64,000 nt of DNA from Syncephalis fuscata (lineage: Eukaryota; Zoopagomycota; Zoopagomycetes; Zoopagales; Piptocephalidaceae): positions 124,001 to 188,000 of the forward strand of contig JAHLTZ010000005.1 in assembly GCA_025786725.1 (NCBI GenBank), written 5' to 3'. Position numbers and translations under genes: made by a program. The notes beneath the pieces were generated by a model. That model saw only the letters and a program-made list of their open reading frames with translations. It was not told the DNA's origin and ran no database searches. Below are positions 24,787 through 37,970 of this stretch, piece after piece (positions within the stretch are counted from its first letter, which is position 1; the number at the start of each line of letters is the position of its first letter).

Positions 24787-25817
24787 AGATAATAAAAGTC
24801 GAGATGTATAAAACACAGTAGCACCGACAATAAGACTTGCAAATCCTACAATAGACCGGAACGAAACAAGAACAAAGAAGAGAGCGAGTAGCGAAAGGAA
24901 AGGGAGAGAAGGGATATGTGTAACGATGATAAAACTAATGTAAACGACGAGCTGCGAACAATACACTTTCTTTTAAAGGGGCTCGACGCGTTGATCATGG
25001 GCCTCCTTTGGTCTATTATTGCATACCTGTATAAACTAGAATGGTGACGCCACAGAATAATATAGCTACCGATGGATTATAGACTGCATTAGTGTAAATA
25101 ACATTTAATGTTTGTTATGATTAGCTAACAAAATAGAATGCTTACATTTAATTTATTAACAATAACAATACAAAAGTAATAACAACCGTAGCAACACTTT
25201 CTATTGAGTGTTATTGTTGTTGTTGCTGTTAATGTAGAATCTATTTGAAACAATAGCCCATGCATTGCGTGTGGCTTGTAATAAGACCTTGGTTCTCGTT
25301 TAGACCATCAGGATATCCTCGACCATACCCCGTATTTCAGAATTACATAGGAGAGGTAGAAGCGAAGGCAACAGCCCAATGCATAATTCATTACAAGGTG
25401 GCACCATGCCATTCTTGCAGAGATATAATTAGAAAACAATCCAAACTTGTTATTTATTCGATAGCACGGATTATGTGCAAATAAATGAAATGTCATTGGT
25501 AATTGATAAACATTTACTATTTATATTTTCCAATATAATTAATGATTTATCAAGTCACATATTAATTATAATAAGTCTTAAAATTTATTATTATAATTAT
25601 TATATATATAATGTATAAAATCTAATACTACAATACTATCAATTGTATTCTTACTCTTATTATTGGCTATAAACACCACCACTTTGTATTATATATTATC
25701 ATTTAGAGCATTATTCTATTGAATATCACCATGGTAATAGATGGTTAATAGTAAACACTGGGAAATTTAATTAATGGATAGCAACTTTGAACCATTTACA
25801 TGAATTGACATGACAAA
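24787..25817. other. Upstream and downstream spacer, no clear gene
   Basis: Contains the 5' region of the Q/H-rich gene (CT-rich on the minus strand), a GTT-repeat patch near 25213-25232, and an open stretch at 25260-25484 that resembles nothing I know. 25500-25780 is very AT-rich. Confidence 0.4.
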
Positions 25818-26468
25818 TTATTCGCCATACTTTAACACACGCACAAACTTTTGATAATCAAAATATCCATTCCGATCAATCATATCCCCTTTGAATAGAA
25901 TATCGACCTAACAGTATTACATCCACTTATTAGACTATGATCAGTATTAATTCTATTAAATTTACCTCATCATCGGTAAATCGGTCCCCCATGGTAGTAA
26001 GATGTTCACGTAAATGTTCTGCATGAATACGACCATTTCCATCTTCATCGAAGCATTCAAATGCCATCATAATGTCATGTTCAGGATCTGTCCCACTCAT
26101 TTTCTCGCCCATTAAGGTAAGAAACATCGTGAAATTAATACTGCCCGGTGCCTCTCGAATCATCGCATCGATATATTCATCTGATGGATTCTGGCCTGTA
26201 TATATATATTACACTTTTTGTTTGTTATTCACTTGTAAGCTTACCTAGTGAAGCGAGCATATCTTTAAGATCTTCTCGGTCGACAAAGCCGTCCGAGTCA
26301 TGGTCAAGAATCGAGAAGGCTTCTTTAAACTCGGCAATCTGCCGTTGGTCAAACATGGCAAATACATTCGAATTCTGACGCACTGCCCGCTTCTTCTTTT
26401 GCTTGCGAAGCGACTGCACACAGACAAAGCTCAGTATTTAGTGTATAAGCGACAAGTATACTCACCAT
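25818..26468 (-). CDS. RLC1: Myosin regulatory light chain (EF-hand)
   Basis: Binds the IQ motif of myosin II or V heavy chains and regulates actomyosin, for example in cytokinesis. The ATG (26466-26468) is an exon by itself; an intron (gtgagt..gcag) follows immediately, then [20 protein letters not shown]. In that segment the Ser before NVF matches the light-chain-kinase phosphorylation site. EF-hand 1 is [13 protein letters not shown] and keeps metal-binding residues. EF-hand 3 ([13 protein letters not shown]) also looks competent, whereas EF-hand 4 ([11 protein letters not shown]) is degenerate. Other blocks: [20 protein letters not shown] and [13 protein letters not shown]. It ends FVRVLKYGE with the stop at 25818-25820. 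Three introns. Length is normal for the family, about 165 residues. Confidence 0.93.
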
Positions 26469-26814
26469 AGTAAGGTTTATCGTAGAGTAGAGTAGAGTAG
26501 AGTAAAGATGCACAAGTAGACGGTAGAAACTAAAAGGTGGTTGAGTAGTAAGTAGTCCATACTTAATAGGCAGTGCGGTGCTATCAACACAACACGTGAC
26601 TGTATCAGCTGACATCACACTTTTTTACGCAATTGATCGTAATGAGTTGATTAGATTAATTTGTGTTGAAATGATCATTCACAATAAACATTAATGTAAT
26701 AACATTATCATTTCCATAAAATAGAATTGAATGTAACAGAGCATTGTATCAGTAATAATATTAAGCATTTAAATAAAGAATACAACATGCTATTTGTTTT
26801 CTTTATAACACTTG

Positions 26815-27130
26815 AGGCTGATCATTGTTGTTGTTGGCTATATGTAGAAAGATTAATTGAATATTAATAAAAAGACATCGATCACGATTCCATATCATTT
26901 TGCAGTTGTTATTGTTGTTACTACGTACAGCGTGGTTTTCTTGCGTCTGAATGGTCTTTTCTACTTTTCAATCCTGTACTGTTGCATCAGCATCATAATT
27001 AAATCATAACATTTTATTGTAAATAACATGAAGTACTATTTAATATGCGAGTTACGAATCTTTTTGTCCCAGTTTAAGGATAAAGATTCAAAGTACAGTA
27101 GCTCCAAACTTTTAATTGCAATAATATATT
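26815..27130. mobile_element. Short decayed Fanzor/TnpB-like element (deletion derivative)
   Basis: About 26830-27000 and 27000-27120 match the two flanks of the longer element at 52.2-53.1 kb. The shared runs include cagttgttattgttgttact, taacattttattgta and ctttttgtcccagttt. The roughly 460-bp middle of the long copy is absent here. On the minus strand a broken frame reads NSTGLKSRKDHSDARKPRCT then NNNNNCKMIWNRDRC, followed by INIQLIFLHIA. This is the zinc-ribbon to RuvC-III region of TnpB-like nucleases, in which WNRD holds the last catalytic Asp. Stops and a frame change interrupt it, so it is a relic. Confidence 0.5.
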
Positions 27131-27408
27131 ATAAATCAGTATTATCCATTGTAGTATAGTCATTTATTCTTTTTATTTATCAGTTAAAGTAACGATAAGT
27201 AAAAGTAAATAAATTTAATATCAATGAGTATAATAGTGTTGTCTCGCATAAGGAAGACTATTATAATATATTATAATAATTAGAATGAAGTAGATAGATA
27301 GAGTGAAATAGAAAGAAAGAAAAGCAAATAAATACAAAAGATCAACGAAAACAACGTGTAAATAAACCAACAACTAAATAAACATAGTAATTATAATGCT
27401 TGACTCTT

Positions 27409-29691
27409 TTAAAGCTGCACACTAGAAATATCCACATCCATATCCATATCATCGTCATCATTCCATAACTGAGGTGATTCAAGTCCATTTGGTAATTCAT
27501 CCAAATCAAGATCCAAATCAAAATCAATCATTTGAACAATACCACCATCTGATTCTAGGCCCATACCCGAATCACTACTAGGTAATATGGTATCTATATG
27601 TTTAATAGATCCATATTGACCAGTGGTTTTACGGTCTATTTGTTGTTGTTGTTGTTCGCTCACTTGTCGTTGTACAGCCGCATGAAGAGTAGCTAGTGCA
27701 TCCTTAGCATCAAGTGACTCGTCCAATGAAATTAAACTAGTCGTTGAAGGGGAATTAAGTCGTTTACGTAGTGTACTCGACTCTTTATCAACAAGCATGG
27801 TTGCTTTAATCTCAATAGGCTTGTCACTTTTGGTCGGTGATACCGATAAGAATGATGACACAGAAGTTGATGATCCAGAGGATGCTGTCAATGATAATGG
27901 CTTACATTGACTTGTTTCCAATGCCTCCAATGAATTAGAAAAGGACGGCATTCTAGGCAATGATGTAGATGGCACTGTAGTGGCAGCCACTGTATTGGTA
28001 CCATTATCAATTGCTGGAATAGCCGCAATAGGTGATGGTCGTTTAAAGAACAAAGAATGTAACATACGGGATCCAGGTAGTGAATTTCTAAATGGACGTG
28101 CTTGTTCAATAAATGAATTCATGGAAGATGGTATAGCCATAGCAGATGGTGATACAGTGATACAATAACTGCATCTGTCTCTTCATCATCTGCTGTAGCT
28201 ATAGCTGTAGCCATTAATGATGCATACTGTCTTTGTTGTCCTTGTCCTTGTCCTTGTTGTTGTTCAATAGCCCGATCAATTAACATACCATGCGTTGATT
28301 CGTTATTATCCGATGAATGTAATTGTGATAATGATTTACGGGTCCTTAATGAGGCTGGTGGTGACATACAAGACAGTGGACTTACAACAGGTGGTGTTGG
28401 TTCAACACGACGAGAACAACATTAGACATCCATAGATCAGCAATAGAAGGCCGTTTCTTTACTGTACGGGTCTTTTCTGTATTATTATTAGATTTCGTTG
28501 TTGTGTCGCCTATTATCGTCGAGACTGAGTCGCCCAACTTTGACGATGATGACGATAATGTCGATGACACTGACGATGACACTAGACTAACATCTGTCTC
28601 ACTATCATTATCGCCTTCTGGTGATAGTGATCGCTTTGTACCGCCATTAGTCTCTTCACTTGATGTTATATGCTTGATATCTGAAGTACAAATAAATAAA
28701 GGCTTATTTACTCGTAACACATCCATTGAGCTTGTTTCAGAATGACTTTTAGTTGACGATGTTGATGTTGATAATAATGATGATGATGATGACTTTTGTC
28801 GCTTTGTCCCAGAAGGTAATGGCTTAGGTGGAATATACCTTTATCACTATTACTTGTAGGAGTAGAACGAGACTTTGTTAAAGCAACTGTATCCATCAAT
28901 GTTGGATGTCGTCGTCTTGATGATGCAGTGTGGGTGATGTTGGTGATGTTGGTTGTGCACTTGAACGTGTTGCCATTGATCGAGTATTATTAGCCATGTT
29001 GTTGTTGTTGTTGTTGATGTCAAATGAGTTGACAGTTTAGTAACTGTAGCCAATCGAGTAGATGAAATGGTAGCACGAGCAAATCCTTTAGATGCAATAT
29101 CAGATGTTGTTGTTGTTGAACCCATTTTAGATCCTCGTATGCCATTTGTATTACCATCACCATTACTAATGGACCGAGTTGATCTATTACTATTATTGCC
29201 ATTGTTATTATTTAATGGTTCTGGTGTAATTGTGCCATCTCGACTGGGATGTGATCGTCGACGGCCATTTGATCCCATAAGCATGACAGCTGCAGCAGCT
29301 TTGGCTGCATCTCTCATTGTACGGGCCTTTTTACCATGATTTAATGTGCATTTGATGAATGCATACCGACCTTGGCCGGTGTGGTCGCATGATCATTTTG
29401 TAAAGACGCCATTGAACATTTACTGTTGCTATTCATTGACTTTGTTTCAATGCCGCGGTTTAATCGGCCTGGCTCTTCTGACTCAAGTGCTGATAGTCGC
29501 TTTGATCGACGACTTGATAGAACTGACGATAATCTTGCTTCATTATTGTCAGTAATTGTAGTTGTAGTGGCTGTGGTAGTCATTGTACCGCTGCCACTAC
29601 TTCTACTTCTGCGATGGTGATGGGTGGAGAACAAGTCGCGAACAGAAGGTGGCGCAACCACGTCTCGAGGTTTTCTTCGAATAGTTGCCAT
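27409..29691 (-). CDS. Unrecognised Ser/Thr/Asn-rich disordered protein
   Basis: No known domain recognised. It begins ATIRRKPRDVVAPPSVRDLF, has several basic patches (VLSSRRSKRLSALE, SNGRRRSHPSRDG, TRTVKKRPSIADLW) among long S/T/N/H low-complexity tracts, and ends in an acidic region (IDFDLDLDLDELPNGLESPQ) with a D/M-rich tail. A 44-nt intron (gtcggt..aaaag, about 29318-29361) restores frame between TTPAK and ARTMRDAAKAAA. Further frame changes near 28955, 28420 and 28165 are not explained by introns and look like single-base losses. Basic patches plus an acidic tail would fit a nuclear regulatory protein; this is inference only. Precise exon structure is uncertain. Confidence 0.5.
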
Positions 29692-30532
29692 ATTGGTGAT
29701 GTTATGGATATTGCTGTTTTGGTAGTAAATATGCTCCGCTAATAAATATGCCCGTAAATGGAGTAGAAGTCAAAAACAGAAATGAAAATGAATATAGTTA
29801 TAATTAGAAGCAGGTAGATAGAGAAGTAGGTGGCTATATAGATAAGTAGATAAAAGTGTTAGATAAAGAGCTGGCTATGAGTCTAGACAATGCATAAACG
29901 CAGTAACACCAAACTATTAATATATTGGCAAAGTCATAAACAAAGGCTTTACCTTTTAGTTATATTATAATAATGAGTTAATAGTGTTAATAGTAGTAAA
30001 GTAGTGTTAATAGTAGTAAAGTAATAGTAGTAAAGTAATAAAAGTAATAGTAAAATGACCGTCGTAACAACGCTCAACCAATATCTAAATAGCCCGACAA
30101 TAATATTGCATTGACCAACAAACAAATACTCAATCAGTTAACAAGACAATAAACCTGGCAAGATGAAGAAGACAAACAAAGAGTGTGCGTGTAAAAGTGT
30201 GAGTGAGCAAGTGTGGCAATAGACCCTTTGATTCTTGTTTTACTTCTATAAATTGCATGGCGTTTATATTGGAATAGAAAAAACGAGTCAGCTGACCCAT
30301 TCGGTCATCGAAAGCGTGCAGTTTCACTTATCAGTCGTAATCACTCAATAATTAACAGAATGATGGATTTGAAATGATTAAATCATATGATTATTATTAA
30401 AGGTTTCAATGCTATTTATTAGTATGTATACTTTTAGAAAGATGACGATATAACTATACGCTCGTATGACATTGTGCTAACTATATCGTCATTAGGCTAT
30501 TCGTAGCGATTCGTTAGTGTGTCCTATGCGTT
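29692..30532. other. Spacer upstream of the Ser/Thr-rich gene
   Basis: Likely 5' leader and promoter of the minus-strand gene, with repeated agtaataatagtaaagt-like units around 29980-30055. No coding sequence recognised. Confidence 0.45.
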
Positions 30533-30890
30533 TTACTGTTTTACTTCTTGAGTAACTGGATCTACCCAGCATTTGGCAGGTCGAATAACTTCAGCCACAG
30601 CAAAGTGCTTCTTTTTACTAAGTGGACGGCATGCTTCAATGCGGATAACATCGCCGAGTCGACACGACTCTTGTTCGTCGTGTGCAAAATATGTCTTATG
30701 TTTTGTAATCATCTACAAGTGAATAAACATATATATTATATTGAATTTGTATTTAACTAATCTATAGTTTGATGACATACGCGTCAAATACCTTTTTAAC
30801 CACCGGATGTTCGGATACTTTAGCCACGCGTACTTTAACGGTCTTCTGCATTGCAGTACCAATCACCATACCAATAAAGTTTTGACGCAT
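30533..30890 (-). CDS. MRPS17: Mitochondrial small-subunit ribosomal protein uS17m
   Basis: RNA-binding OB-fold protein of the mitochondrial small ribosomal subunit. The start at 30888-30890 gives [19 protein letters not shown], the S17 signature GxVxxxxMxKTxxVxV. After one intron (about 30716-30780) it continues [20 protein letters not shown], then [20 protein letters not shown], the conserved GDxVxIxExRPLSKxKxF block, and ends DPVTQEVKQ with the stop at 30533-30535. There is no long presequence, as is usual for this protein. About 100 residues. Confidence 0.93.
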
Positions 30891-31148
30891 ATTGAAGTAT
30901 AGAAACACAGTTTGTGTATGTGCGTGGTGTGCGTGTGTGTCAATATAAAGAGAGAAAAAAGAAAATATTGAATATTTTGTGATAACAATTAGTAAAAACT
31001 TTAATAAAAACACTAATTAATTAATTAGTTAATAACAGCAGTCGTAATAATATATTGATAGCATAGCAGTAGTATAATTGTATTAATAGTTTAGTAATAA
31101 TAATAATAATAATAATAAATAGTAATAATTCTATAGATCTATTTGAAA

Positions 31149-33694
31149 TTAATCATGGACACCGCCACTACGACGACGACCCACAACGGAACGGCTAATC
31201 ATGTCAAGCATACGCTTCGGTTTAACCGATTGTAATCGAAATCGAGACTGTCCATCTTGGTCACTATTGGCCGTGTTCACTGCGCCATCTTTATCGCTTG
31301 TATTTAATAGAAACTGTCCTGCGTCTTCAGATCGTCGTTTATCGGCACCATTGACTAATGTTTCACTCGATGAGGCAGTTAATCGACGATAGTGTTGTCT
31401 AGATAAGTTTTCCAACTCTTCTATCTCAGCGGTTAATTCATCTTGTGGATCTATTAGTACACCAGTATTAAATCTACTATTATCAGACCAGCCTATTCTA
31501 GATTACCTAGACATTGGGCAATAACTTCATCAGATAAACGGTATCGACGTGCCAATTCTAGTGCCGATTCGTTCATTTCGTTTTTTAATAAAGGATCGGC
31601 TCCACGCATTAATAAATACTGACAAGCATCGGCATGTTGTTGTGATAGGGCCTCGTGTAATGGAGTCCATCCATTTTCACCAGGTAAATTAATAGAAATG
31701 CCGGCATCAAGTAGCATTGTTAATAATACAACATTGCCTTCTCGTGCTGCCAAATGCAATGCTGTGATCCACTGTTAATCAATAAATTGTTTAATTGATT
31801 AATAAGATGCTATTATTGTAGTCTTTCTACTTACAATTCATCTCGTTGTAGCCGATTAATACCCGTACGTAAAAGCAAAGAAATAACAGCGGATCATTTT
31901 GTACAAGTAATGCATGAGTTGCGTTTGAATTGTTTTATGATCCATTCTAGTTATTTTTACTATTAGTTACAAACTCGCACTATTTAGCAATTACACTCTA
32001 TTTACATACCGCTTTAGAATAGACTGCATACTTTGTTGATTGCCACGGGCTGCGGCCAGTTCAAATGGTAGAATGTAGTCGTGTGAATTGCTATCTTTGG
32101 CCATAGTTAGAATGCGTTCTTTGTGGCTAATTGATGTTGTTGTGGTATCTGAAGATAGTGTAGACGCATTGGTTGACCGTCCTCGTTGCGGTAAACGGCG
32201 TTGACGTAGACTTTGTTCTCCTGAACCGTCATCGCTCCAAGGCTGTGGTACACGGAAAGCGTAACGATCCAATTTGGACATAAGACATAGTTGAGGCAAT
32301 AGAATGCCATGTTCTGGATCTGCACCATAGTCAAGTAATAGTGCCACGGTGCGATTATCGTCGTAAGCACGTCGGCTGCAGGTAAGCATAAGTGCGGTGA
32401 GTCCATACCAAGATTGATTTACATTGGATCGCTAATACACCCTTATTAGTATACATCCTAAACTACCCTTACTGAACTTACCTTAATCATATAAGCAACT
32501 ACATTATACATGCCTGTAGCTACGGCAAAAAGGAAATAGCTAGGATATTGGAATGATTTACCCTTTTTTCCATTATTGCTGCTATCGTCTTGCTTTAGAA
32601 TAGGCGCGTTAAAGTCGGAAGGGAATCCACGCTCTAGCATAAGCAGTACAACTTGCTCCATTCGATTGCAAAATGCGTGCAATAAAATATAGTTGGCTTC
32701 CTTGCTATGCTTTTGGCGTAAATTAGCCGGTGATATCATATCAATAAGCGAACAAGTGAGCGGTACATTATGATCTCGTAGTGCTAGTCGTATTTCATTA
32801 AATATAGCTACGCTTTAAGGTAAGTTACAGGCTGTAGACAATGGTATTTATACTTGCCAGCCTTTGTGCGCTTCTTGTTCTTTTTTTTGGGCATTAATGC
32901 ATTAAGACGCTCAATGGTTGAGGTGCGATGGCGCATAATGATATCCTTGGATCGCATCTTTAACATATCTCGGCCTAATTGATAATAAATTACTATATTA
33001 TAAATTACTGTACAAATTACTTACTGTGACGTGTCCGTAGTCGATTCTTTTGTGGCTCACGAAACTTTTTATTATCTCGCAGTGCTTGATCAAGTATCTG
33101 TAGGTCAGATAGTCGTCGTCGATGCCAACGAGGACGTGTATCTCCACATAGAAATTCGCCATAAGTCAGAAAATTGCTTCTTTCCGAATCAATGGCTAAT
33201 GAACAACTGGTCGAAGAAGATGGCCTAGATCGTAGACTGCCAAACGAACTTGATGCCCGTAATGTCGGCGGTAAAGATCGAATACCCGATGTCGATAATG
33301 ACAAGCCATCACGTGGAAGATTGCCACGACGTGCTGACCGCAAGTATCATCGACATCAAAGCTTTTACGCTTCGACATGAATGAAACTTCCTTTGGTTGG
33401 GGCTGATGTGTATTTGAGCCAGTCGAGCAAGATGTATTGGTAGGTGCTTCTGTCGGCTTTTCAATAAATTCTTTAGTATTAATTCAATAGCAGGCGTGGT
33501 AGTGGTAGTAGAAATAGTAGAAGTAGCAGTGGTGGATTGGCTGCCCTCTTGCTCTATAGTCGCATTTTGGGAAAATTCGGTATAGCACATACCAGTGGTA
33601 GATTCATCTGAAGTCATATCGTTTGTTGTTGCCACGCCGCCAAGACTAGTAAAGTGGACACTGACGAGGTTTCCACGCTAACAGTTGTAGACAT
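31149..33694 (-). CDS. Ankyrin-repeat protein with disordered N terminus, several frame interruptions
   Basis: Probable protein-interaction scaffold. The start at 33692-33694 (MSTTVSVETSSVS) leads into Thr/Ser-rich sequence and basic patches (DTRPRWHRRRLSDLQILDQA, EPQKNRLRTRH, then KKRTRSAQRL). The middle has degenerate repeats (YGLTALMLTCSRRAYDDNRT, VALLLDYGADPEHGI) and the C-terminal half has clear ankyrin repeats (TALHLAAREGNVVLLTMLLD, ENGWTPLHEALSQQHADACQ, YLLMRGADPLLKNEMNESAL). It ends with a basic tail, RSVVGRRRSGGVHD, stop 31149-31151. Introns are evident. At least four frame changes (near 33650, 33370, 33335 and 31497) fit single-base losses, and another lies near 31885. No orthologue named. 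Confidence 0.68.
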
Positions 33695-34444
33695 TGTTAC
33701 AACTGTTTATAATAATAAAGTAAAATTGCTTGCGTTTAGTTATATTTAGCTATGATGGCGGGTCTATAGTTTGCAGATGAAGAGGTAAACGACAAGATGG
33801 CCAACACTACAATATGCTTGCAGAAAAACTAGACGATAGGAGTGTAGTGCGGAGCGGAGTGCGGTGTGTCGTTTACAAGCAGCGTGCAACTAGCCGTGTG
33901 TACGTGTGTAATGGGGTGTACCCGTATGTGTGTGCGTGTGTGTAGGCGAGTGTGTGCGGCAGTGGAGTGTATATATGCGTGGTCGAGGTCCTTTGTCAGA
34001 CCTGCTTGCATCTGGAGCGTTGTGTAAATATAAGCCAGTCAGGCCAGGCAATGTTAGCGGGGTGAGTAGAGGAACACCAACGTGTGTTTAAATACAATGC
34101 TAGCAGGTTTGCCTAGAATAAAGTAATGGAGAAGTACGACAGCCTGTGCTTAATAAAAAACAGTAAAAGTAACGTATATTAGAATAAAATAGGAAAAGAA
34201 TGTGTTTATACGGAAATGGCTATAATGGCTCTAGACGCGTTTGGAAAGATGGCCTGAACAAGGCAACTTATACAAGCCTTTGACAGGTTTGTTCCAGTTA
34301 AGGTCGACGCTGCCATGAAGTTATCATTATCATTGACAGTATGCAATTCTATGCGGTTAATAGACGTGTATATGTGTATGTGTGGCTATTAGTTGTGAAA
34401 TATATTACAGGTCAAATAGACATGTTACAGTGTATGCCAGTAGT
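33695..34444. other. 5' leader and promoter region of the ankyrin gene
   Basis: GT-rich on the plus strand around 33890-33960 (CA-rich on the coding strand), typical of an untranslated leader. No gene recognised between 34020 and 34440. Confidence 0.4.
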
Positions 34445-34886
34445 TTATTGTAAATCATTAAGACAGCATTCTAATAGCGTTAATAAATGAGCTGCAAGTT
34501 GTAGAGATTCAATGGCCGTATCACTATCAATAGTTGTCCTTCCAATATCTTGAACAAGCATGTTGGCACGTCGATAAACGCTAGCAAGAATAGCAAATTG
34601 ACATTGCTGTTACTGTAGCACATTGCACTATGAATTAGCCACCAGGCAATGGATCCTTGATGGCCATTAGCCATGTGGTGCTGACTCGGTCTGGAGACCG
34701 CATGGCTTCCGGCAAGGAATGGCATGCTTTGACATTCCGGTTTTTGCTTTGCACGTCGCAATCTTGCCATGGCCAGAGCCTAATTTGATCGATATACAAA
34801 GGTCTATATTGACAAACTGATCGACTTACCATTGCAAGTTGAAGTCTTGTAATTTGTAAGTAGTAGATGTCATTGTTTATGCACAT
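34445..34886 (-). CDS. Possible small unrecognised gene, two or three exons
   Basis: Weak call. A candidate first exon (MCINNDIYYLQITRLQLAM) is followed by a convincing intron (gtaagt..attag, about 34780-34828), after which the reading continues ALAMARLRRAKQKPECQSMP and FLAGSHAVSRPSQHHM. Near 34620 the frame changes, and another open stretch reads LASVYRRANMLVQDIGRTTI then ESLQLAAHLLTLLECCLNDL, with a stop at 34445-34447. That last part looks helical and amphipathic, which supports a real protein. I could not assign a family. Alternative starts exist, including an ATG near 34869 in another frame. Confidence 0.3.
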
Positions 34887-35699
34887 CAGCTGTAATAGTA
34901 GAGGAAAGTGATTAAAATGGAAAGCTACGCATTTGTCTTCGTTTATTTACTACGATCATTAGTCAGATTGATATCACTGGTAATTATATAAATCTACTAT
35001 AAAATGAATAAATTTGTATTTTATCAATAATGATATATTAAACTGATAATAAATAGTTTATTAGTGGGTAATTCGTTTAATTGGCTTATATTGTTGATGA
35101 CTATATTATGTAGAAATAGACGTATTAATTAATTAACTTTGTTTAATCGCGCTATTACCATTGTCTTATTTGTTAAACACCTGCTATTACGGCGCTAGTT
35201 CCTTAGTATTGCTAATTTCCTTTATGGCAATTGTAGCAATTCCAAGCGCTTTATCTTTACTATAGTAACTATTACTGGTCAAGTGGTTTGCATCAACTAG
35301 GAACTTGGATGCAATTACCTGCATTTGTTGCTGTTACTATTGGGCGCATTCCATAATAGTAAAAAAGACTGCTTTATTATATTACTTTATCTACTAGTTC
35401 GTCGATTCAATCTATTACAAAAATAAATTACAAGGCATACACCAATACCATTGGGGTAAGTGGAAATGGTGACTAAATGCTGCAAATAGTAAGCATATTA
35501 AGACGATAAGCGCTAAGTAGCTTACTTTGTCTTTTGTTCTCTGTAGCCTTCATATTCTGTTCATCGTTATCATTTACAGCTCTTCAAAGCAACACTACTT
35601 AGTATTACCACTGATCTGCTTATTGACAAGACGAACACCCGACTACTCTCTTCTCTTAATAAACAGTTTACCGAAAGGACTAAAGGATCTGCAATTACC
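34887..35699. other. Divergent promoter region
   Basis: Between the weak minus-strand gene and the RRM gene on the plus strand. 35000-35150 is AT-rich. 35530-35690 could hold 5' UTR of the RRM gene. No independent gene recognised. Confidence 0.4.
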
Positions 35700-37736
35700 A
35701 TGGACAAAAATAAACGGCCAAATCACTCAAAGGCTGGATTTCAGCTACGTACATCCAATCAGTCGGCAAAGCTCGACGAGCCAAGCTGGAGAAAAGGTGG
35801 GTTTATTAAACATTGTATGCAAGCTACTTATGGATATATGCTAGTAGGCCGCACAGATAACACAAAAGCTGTCTCATCCACCATGAGCATACACCCACTG
35901 TCCGCCCAAAACTAAGTAAAGATGCTTCTACGGATACCGGCTCACGCGGTGCACCCAATGCATGTTTATTTGTCGCCAGGTGAGAAATGGCTCTGTTCAG
36001 TTTATCCGGAATAGCATACATATACTAATAGTCATGCATATAGTCTGGTTGCCTCAAAGACCGAGTCTCAGCTAAAGACCAGCGTGACACGCATTTCTCC
36101 CAATGGGGCAAATTGCTTGATGTTAAAGTGTTTCGTGACTGGCAGCAACGACCTTATTCATTTGTACAATATGAAGTAAGTACCATACCTACTTAGCCAT
36201 GCATCATGTTTAGCCAGTCGTTGTCTTAGACCAAGGACACTGCTTTAGTCGCACTAAAGGAATCACAAGGCACGCTGCTTGATAGTCGTCCTATACGAGT
36301 GGAGCCGGCGCGTGTCAATCGTGCTCTCTTTATTGTTCACAAGAATGCACGAGAATTAAACGAGCCGGTAATTGATAGCATAGCAAACAAGACAATATAT
36401 ATTTAACTGTAGTATGATAGGAAATTCGTGAATTGGCCAGTCCCTACGGTGAAATTGAAACGCTAGATATTCTTCCATGGTCAGCAAGTAACCAGGAACA
36501 TGGTTTGGCATTTGTAAAGTTCTCCTATCGAGATGATGCCATTCAAGCATATTTGGTAATGATATTACAGATCACAAGTCTATAGCAATGAGCTTTTTAT
36601 TGATACCGATATAGGGCATTCGAATAAGCAATACTTGGTGTGTAGACTGGGCCAATCACGCCGAAAGACTTGTTCATCCTAACGATAAAACGAGTCTTTT
36701 TGTCGGTCAGCTTAATCCACGAGAAATTACCGAAAATAAACTACGTGACCGATTCAAACGATATGGTACAATAGCCGAAATATCGTTAATTAATCGGCCC
36801 TCATTTCATTCATGTAAGTTACCGATAATAGGACAATCATAGAGTATTTATTCTAATATACTGCCAATTAGTTGCTCGATGTGCATTTTCATTCATTCGA
36901 TATGAGGACCCCGAGTCAGCCACCAAAGCATTAGCAGCAGAGGTAAATATAAAGATTGGCATAAAGTAGTCACTAATACATGCTGCATTTACTTTAACAG
37001 GATGGCGCACAATGGCTCGGTTACTCTATTTCCGTTCAATATCGAGAACCGCGTGAGCAATTTATCTATAAACGGTCTTTAAGTAGTGGTCTATCCTCTG
37101 GACTACATCCATTTCCTACAACTGTTGGTCGCTACCGGCATACCATGATGGAAGAACCAAGTAGTGTTCGTATCAATGATCCAACCGTCTACACAATAGC
37201 TCAACCACCCACTGGTACGTAAATAATACTAAATATGCAATATACATATCTATTGACAATTATGGCTTATAGCAGGTCATCATACTATGCCTCCATTTAG
37301 CTATATACCACACCTCGATACATACTACTATCCCTATATGCCAGGTATGCATCCACCACATGCACCGGCCTACACATCCGCGCCATCTTTTGTTGCACCA
37401 GGCCAACTTAGCCAGGCTACAGACAATATGCCAATTTACATGTACACGCCACAGCAGCTTACATCAACGCCTGTGTCCTACAAATACTCCACTCCACAAA
37501 CACCAAATGACACTCCAACAGATGAATCGCAAACAACACCAGAGAGTTTTTCAACATGCAAGACATTAACGCCACGGTCATCGGACCAGTCGGCCGATAA
37601 TTCATCTAACAAATCTGGTATAACTGTGGCTAGTACAAATACAACACCGACAATTGCAAAATCAACACCTTATACGGTAGATGAGCTTTGCTACCAACTG
37701 AATACAATGAACATGGCGTCTCAAACCAATACCTAG
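35700..37736 (+). CDS. RNA-binding protein with three RRM domains
   Basis: Predicted cytoplasmic or nuclear RNA-binding protein. After a basic N terminus (DKNKRPNHSKAGFQLRTSN), RRM1 runs ACLFVAS..YSLVASKTESQLKDQ, then THFSQWGKLLDVKVFRDWQQ and PYSFVQYE. RRM2 has RALFIVHKNARELNEP and YGEIETLDILPW with GLAFVKFSYRDDAIQAYL. RRM3 is the clearest: TSLFVGQLNPREITENKLRD, RFKRYGTIAEISLI and FSFIRYEDPESATKALAAE. The C terminus (from about 37280) is Pro/Tyr/Thr-rich (PPFSYIPHLDTYYYPYMPGM). Seven or more short introns. Two one-base losses (a C run near 35890 and an AAA run near 36078) shift the frame. The layout resembles fungal multi-RRM regulators of the Pes4/Mip6/Nam8 kind, but no orthologue is claimed. 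Confidence 0.82.
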
Positions 37737-37970
37737 CAAATAACAGCGATATATGGTAGTTCAACAAGAATTCAACATTTGCAATCTATAGCCTAGCATT
37801 TATATCGCTATATCCACAGTAATAACAGTGCTACTATTGCGTATTTAGCGATGAATTAATCATCGTTTAATGTTTACAAAATACAAAAATAAAATTATGA
37901 ATTTGCTTTTTTTCACTTGTCACTCTTCCACGAATTCATCGGCCAATCTAGTTTACCACCACTCTTAACT

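Noticed and set aside
25260-25484. Overlapping open frames on both strands between the Q/H-rich and myosin light-chain genes
   Set aside because: No recognisable family, no splice structure, and each frame is short; left as spacer.
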